Assembly (NCBI RefSeq): GCF_002119405.1
Contig: NZ_MTBG01000005.1
Location: forward strand, 1 to 64,000
DNA from: Pseudoruegeria sp. SK021
GTDB taxonomy: Bacteria > Pseudomonadota > Alphaproteobacteria > Rhodobacterales > Rhodobacteraceae
DNA length: 64,000 bases
Direction of reading: 5' to 3'
Under the pieces are notes generated by a model. It was not told the origin of the DNA, ran no database searches, and saw only the letters and a program-made list of their open reading frames with translations. Shown here one piece after another: positions 61,278 to 64,000 of this stretch. The position numbers were made by a program, and so were the translations under genes. Positions within the stretch are counted from its first letter, which is position 1, and the number at the start of each line of letters is the position of its first letter.

Positions 61278-62756
61278 TCAGTCCACGGCCGAGGCCATGA
61301 CGCTTTCGGGCGTCAGGCTGCCATCATTATTGTCAAGTTGCGAAGCCACGGTGCCATTTCGGAAGACCAAAAGGCGGTCGCTCATCCCAAGCACCTCGGG
61401 AAGCTCAGACGACACCACGATCACCCCGATCCCCTCGTCTGCCAGACGTCGTAACTGCTTGTGAATCAGTGATTTTGCGCCGACATCGACGCCGCGTGTC
61501 GGCTCGTCCACGATCAGGACCTTCGGGCGGGCATTCAGCGCTTTGGCCAACAAAACCTTTTGTTGGTTACCCCCAGACAAATCAACGACGCGGGTGCCGG
61601 GTCGTGCCGGACGGATATCCATCTCGCGAATGAACTTCAGCGCAGACTGGCGCATGGATTTGCGGTTTTCCATTCCAGCCCGAGATTGCCGGTCAAGGGT
61701 CGACGCACCAATGTTGCGCACCATGTCATAGTCTAGGAAGACACCTTGGCTTTTGCGATCTTCCGAGACGTAGATCACGCCCTTTTCCATCGCATCAGCC
61801 GGATCGTCCAGCGTGACCGCTTGACCGTTCAATTCGAAAGTCCCGGACAAACGCCGGTCGGCGTTGATGAGCGCGCGCATTGCTTCCGTGCGGCCCGATC
61901 CGATCAGACCGGCAATCCCAAGGATCTCACCGCGCCGCAAATCAAAGGACACATCCTTAACTGCGCCAAACAGTGATAGGTCGCGGCACTTGAAAATCAC
62001 CTCGCCAATGGACTTGGCCCGAGGCGGATAAAGATCATTCAGGTGACGGCCAACCATCATCGAAATGATTTCCTCAGGACTGGCCTGTTTCGTGGGGCGC
62101 GTTCCAACCAATTTGCCATCGCGCAAAACGGTGATGCGATCCGAGATCGCGAACAGCTCCGTCAACTTGTGGGAAATGAAGACAATCGACAGGCCTTGCG
62201 CCTTCAGATCATTTACCACGCCGTAGAGTTCTTGGATTTCCTTCTCCGACAAAGACGAAGTCGGTTCATCCATGAAGATCAGCTTGGCGTTCAAGGCGAT
62301 GGCTTTGGCCACCTCAACCAATTGCTGCATCCCGACGCTCAGGCTTCCGGCCAGAGCACGCGGATCGATATCCACACCCATCCGCTGGAAGATTTCGGTC
62401 GCCGCTTTGAACATTGCGGGCCAGTCGTTCAGGCCGAACGCGTTGGTCTTTTCGCGCCGCAGATAGATGTTCTCGGCAACCGATGCATTGGGAACCAAAC
62501 TTAACTCTTGGTGAACCACACTTACCCCCGCACGCATCGCATCGAGCGGGTGCGCAAAGTCGACCTCTTGGCCGTCAAACAGCACCGTGCCTGTGTCGCG
62601 TGACAAGTTGCCGGATAGAATGTTCACCAGTGTTGATTTTCCGGCGCCATTTTCACCGATCAGGGCGTGCACCTCACCGGGCAGGACGTCGAAATCAACG
62701 CCGTGAAGGACCATGTTGGTGTGAAATGATTTGGTAATTCCGGTCGCTTTTAGCAT
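61278..62756 (-). CDS. CUT2 sugar ABC ATPase (RbsA type, two domains)
   Basis: The 492-residue ATPase has two ATP domains, as usual for RbsA. The first has Walker A GENGAGKST and Walker B LIFMDEPTSSL; the second begins GIAGLIGSGRTEAMRAL, the usual degenerate Walker A, and has LSGGNQQKVLLAKAL and VLIVDEPTRGVDVG. It lies between the two permease genes with three-base gaps. Length and motifs are intact. Confidence 0.92.
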   Translation of the reverse strand: MLKATGITKSFHTNMVLHGVDFDVLPGEVHALIGENGAGKSTLVNILSGNLSRDTGTVLFDGQEVDFAHPLDAMRAGVSVVHQELSLVPNASVAENIYLRREKTNAFGLNDWPAMFKAATEIFQRMGVDIDPRALAGSLSVGMQQLVEVAKAIALNAKLIFMDEPTSSLSEKEIQELYGVVNDLKAQGLSIVFISHKLTELFAISDRITVLRDGKLVGTRPTKQASPEEIISMMVGRHLNDLYPPRAKSIGEVIFKCRDLSLFGAVKDVSFDLRRGEILGIAGLIGSGRTEAMRALINADRRLSGTFELNGQAVTLDDPADAMEKGVIYVSEDRKSQGVFLDYDMVRNIGASTLDRQSRAGMENRKSMRQSALKFIREMDIRPARPGTRVVDLSGGNQQKVLLAKALNARPKVLIVDEPTRGVDVGAKSLIHKQLRRLADEGIGVIVVSSELPEVLGMSDRLLVFRNGTVASQLDNNDGSLTPESVMASAVD

Positions 62757-62759
62757 CGG

Positions 62760-63776
62760 TCAGCTCCTTGCCCGGAATGTACGCAGCGCATCAACACCGA
62801 CGGCGATGATCAAGACCGCACCAATGGTGGCCTGTTGCCAATTCGGGTTCCCGTTCAGCAGCACGAACCCGTTGCCGATCAATGCGAGCAGTAGGACGCC
62901 CAAGAACGTGCCTAAGATGCTGCCGCTGCCACCGGCCAAGCTTGCCCCGCCAATGACGGCCGCTGCCAATGCGCGAAGCTCTGCGCTGATGCCGTAGTTG
63001 GCGTAGCCGATCTTGTTGGCGGAGGTCATCAAAACCGCCGCGATCCAGACGAAGATGGCGGAAATCAGGTAGGCCGAGATGCCCAGCCGCGCGGTCCGCA
63101 TGCCAGACAGCTTCGCCGCCTCGGGGCTTTCGCCCAAATAGAACATCCGGCGCAAGGGAACCCAGTTGGCCAATAACAGCCCGTAGACGAGCGTCACCCC
63201 TAACGTGATCAGCAACAGGGCCGGGATGCCGTAGAACATATCACCAATGTGAAATCCGAACTCTTGACGGGCAAAGCGGGAGAACCAACGCGGCGCTTGC
63301 GGGAACGAGACATATTGCCCGGTCGTCAGCACCGTCGCAAAGCCGCGCGCTGCTGACATCATCCCCAAAGTTACGAGGAAGGGCAGAATTCCCGCCTTGA
63401 CGACCAAAAGCCCGTTGATGAACCCACAGAGCAGCGCAATGGCAAGCCCCGCCAAGAGCGACGGAAACACCGGATAACCGTCGCGGAGCAGCATCGCCAT
63501 GACCACCGAACTCAGCGCCAGCACCGATCCGACCGACAAATCAAGGCCGCGAACAATCAGGACCGTCGTCATCGCGACCGCCAAAAGGACGTCATACGAC
63601 ATCAGCGACAAGACGGCTTTGAAATTGATCCAGCTCAGGAAGCTGTCCGGGCGCAGCGCCCCCAACGTACAGATCACTGCCAAATTGATGAGTATCAACC
63701 AAAATTGTCTGCTTGAGACCAAGCGCGATACCAGTGCGGTCTGGTCGGCCTCAATCGTTCGTTCGGTAATTGTCAT
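62760..63776 (-). CDS. CUT2 sugar ABC permease (RbsC type), second
   Basis: The 338-residue permease has the CUT2 pattern GLDLSVGSVLALSS and later GGASLAGGSGSILGTFLGVLLL, with about ten membrane segments. The ATG at 63776 is preceded by GGAGG; a TTG six codons earlier is possible. It is the first gene of the deoxyhexose operon. Its promoter must lie in the gap that also holds the palindromic operator. Confidence 0.9.
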   Translation of the reverse strand: MTITERTIEADQTALVSRLVSSRQFWLILINLAVICTLGALRPDSFLSWINFKAVLSLMSYDVLLAVAMTTVLIVRGLDLSVGSVLALSSVVMAMLLRDGYPVFPSLLAGLAIALLCGFINGLLVVKAGILPFLVTLGMMSAARGFATVLTTGQYVSFPQAPRWFSRFARQEFGFHIGDMFYGIPALLLITLGVTLVYGLLLANWVPLRRMFYLGESPEAAKLSGMRTARLGISAYLISAIFVWIAAVLMTSANKIGYANYGISAELRALAAAVIGGASLAGGSGSILGTFLGVLLLALIGNGFVLLNGNPNWQQATIGAVLIIAVGVDALRTFRARS

Positions 63777-63845
63777 GCGGCGCGCATCCTCCAATGCGGA
63801 CGGGGCTGCGCGACAACATCGCGGTGCCCCTCCTTGTATTCCGCA

Positions 63846-63867
63846 ACCGATATACCGATATATCGGT
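63846..63867. promoter_or_regulatory. Palindromic operator with an extra half-site
   Basis: ACCGATATATCGGT (63854-63867) is a perfect 14-base palindrome. The same half-site ACCGATAT is repeated just before it (63846-63853), making three half-sites. The site lies between the leftward permease gene and the rightward partial gene at 63976, so it could control both. The binding protein is unknown. Confidence 0.6.
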
Positions 63868-63975
63868 TAATGCAAGGCGGGAATGCACCTTTCCCAAATG
63901 GCCAAACACTGTCATAATACCGAGTGAAAATTGCTTTTTATCGGCGAATATAGATCAACTGGAGCAGCGGACAGC

Positions 63976-64000
63976 ATGGCAAGACCAAGGAAGGAGGCAA
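63976..64000 (+). CDS. Start of a plus-strand gene, probable regulator (partial)
   Basis: Only eight residues (MARPRKEA) are inside the window. The basic beginning MARPRK is frequent in DNA-binding regulators such as TetR or LacI members. GGAGCAG lies nine bases before the ATG. The gene is divergent from the deoxyhexose operon and faces a palindromic operator, which suits a local regulator. The family cannot be set from this piece. Confidence 0.4.

Noticed and set aside
1-64000. Search for CRISPR arrays, tRNA and rRNA genes
   Set aside because: No regularly spaced repeats, tRNA-like cloverleaf or rRNA-like sequence was noticed on reading; a covariance-model scan would be the decisive check.

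Overview
The window reads as a carbohydrate-catabolism region of an alphaproteobacterium, most likely of the Rhodobacterales/Roseobacter group. The grounds are high G+C, many 4-base stop/start overlaps, the mix of CUT1, CUT2 and dipeptide-type ABC importers beside Entner-Doudoroff-like sugar-acid enzymes, and two sulfatases typical of marine bacteria. The taxon is inferred from gene content only. No rRNA, tRNA or CRISPR array was seen.

Layout. (1) 1-127: tail of a plus-strand permease. (2) 7084 down to 312: LacI regulator, FAD oxidoreductase and a CUT1 sugar importer, with two tandem operators before the regulator. (3) 15164 down to 7363: XylF/XylG/XylH-like importer, a gluconate-2-dehydrogenase-subunit-3-like protein, a GMC oxidoreductase, an aldehyde dehydrogenase and an enolase-superfamily dehydratase, an apparent oxidative sugar route. 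A GntR/FCD regulator (15337-16083) with a palindromic operator lies upstream. (4) 25013 down to 16255: DHDPS-family aldolase, second enolase-superfamily dehydratase, CUT1 importer, an IclR regulator fused to an SMP-30/gluconolactonase domain, and an SDR. Divergent from it, 25112-30132 carries dgoK, a VOC protein, two sulfatases flanking an EamA exporter, all with 4-base overlaps. Together (4) suggests import, desulfation and non-phosphorylative breakdown of a (sulfated) sugar or sugar acid.

(5) 30277-32893: Nudix hydrolase, Pit phosphate permease and a lipoprotein. (6) 32967-34117: decayed remains of MFS, MaoC and DUF35 genes. (7) 34281-38324: a zinc locus with a Zur-type regulator, a His-rich DUF2796 (ZrgA-like) protein, a MacB-like ABC pair and two DUF3299 proteins. 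(8) 38325-39354: a truncated gene fragment and an IS5-type transposase remnant.

(9) 47736 down to 39355: an eight-gene operon with an amidohydrolase, an unrecognised protein, an SDR and a complete Dpp-type importer, beside a divergent RpiR regulator. (10) 49214-55627: RidA, SDR, a D-threonine-aldolase-like PLP protein and a third CUT1 importer whose ATPase gene lies divergently. (11) 63776 down to 56117: an L-fucose-type operon with a CUT2 importer, SDR, mutarotase, lactonase-like amidohydrolase and aldo/keto reductase. A palindromic operator precedes a partial regulator-like gene at the right edge. No experimentally described system is obvious as a whole; the points most worth following are the IclR-lactonase fusion, the Zur/DUF2796/DUF3299 zinc locus, the sulfatase operon and the Dpp/amidohydrolase operon with its unrecognised protein.
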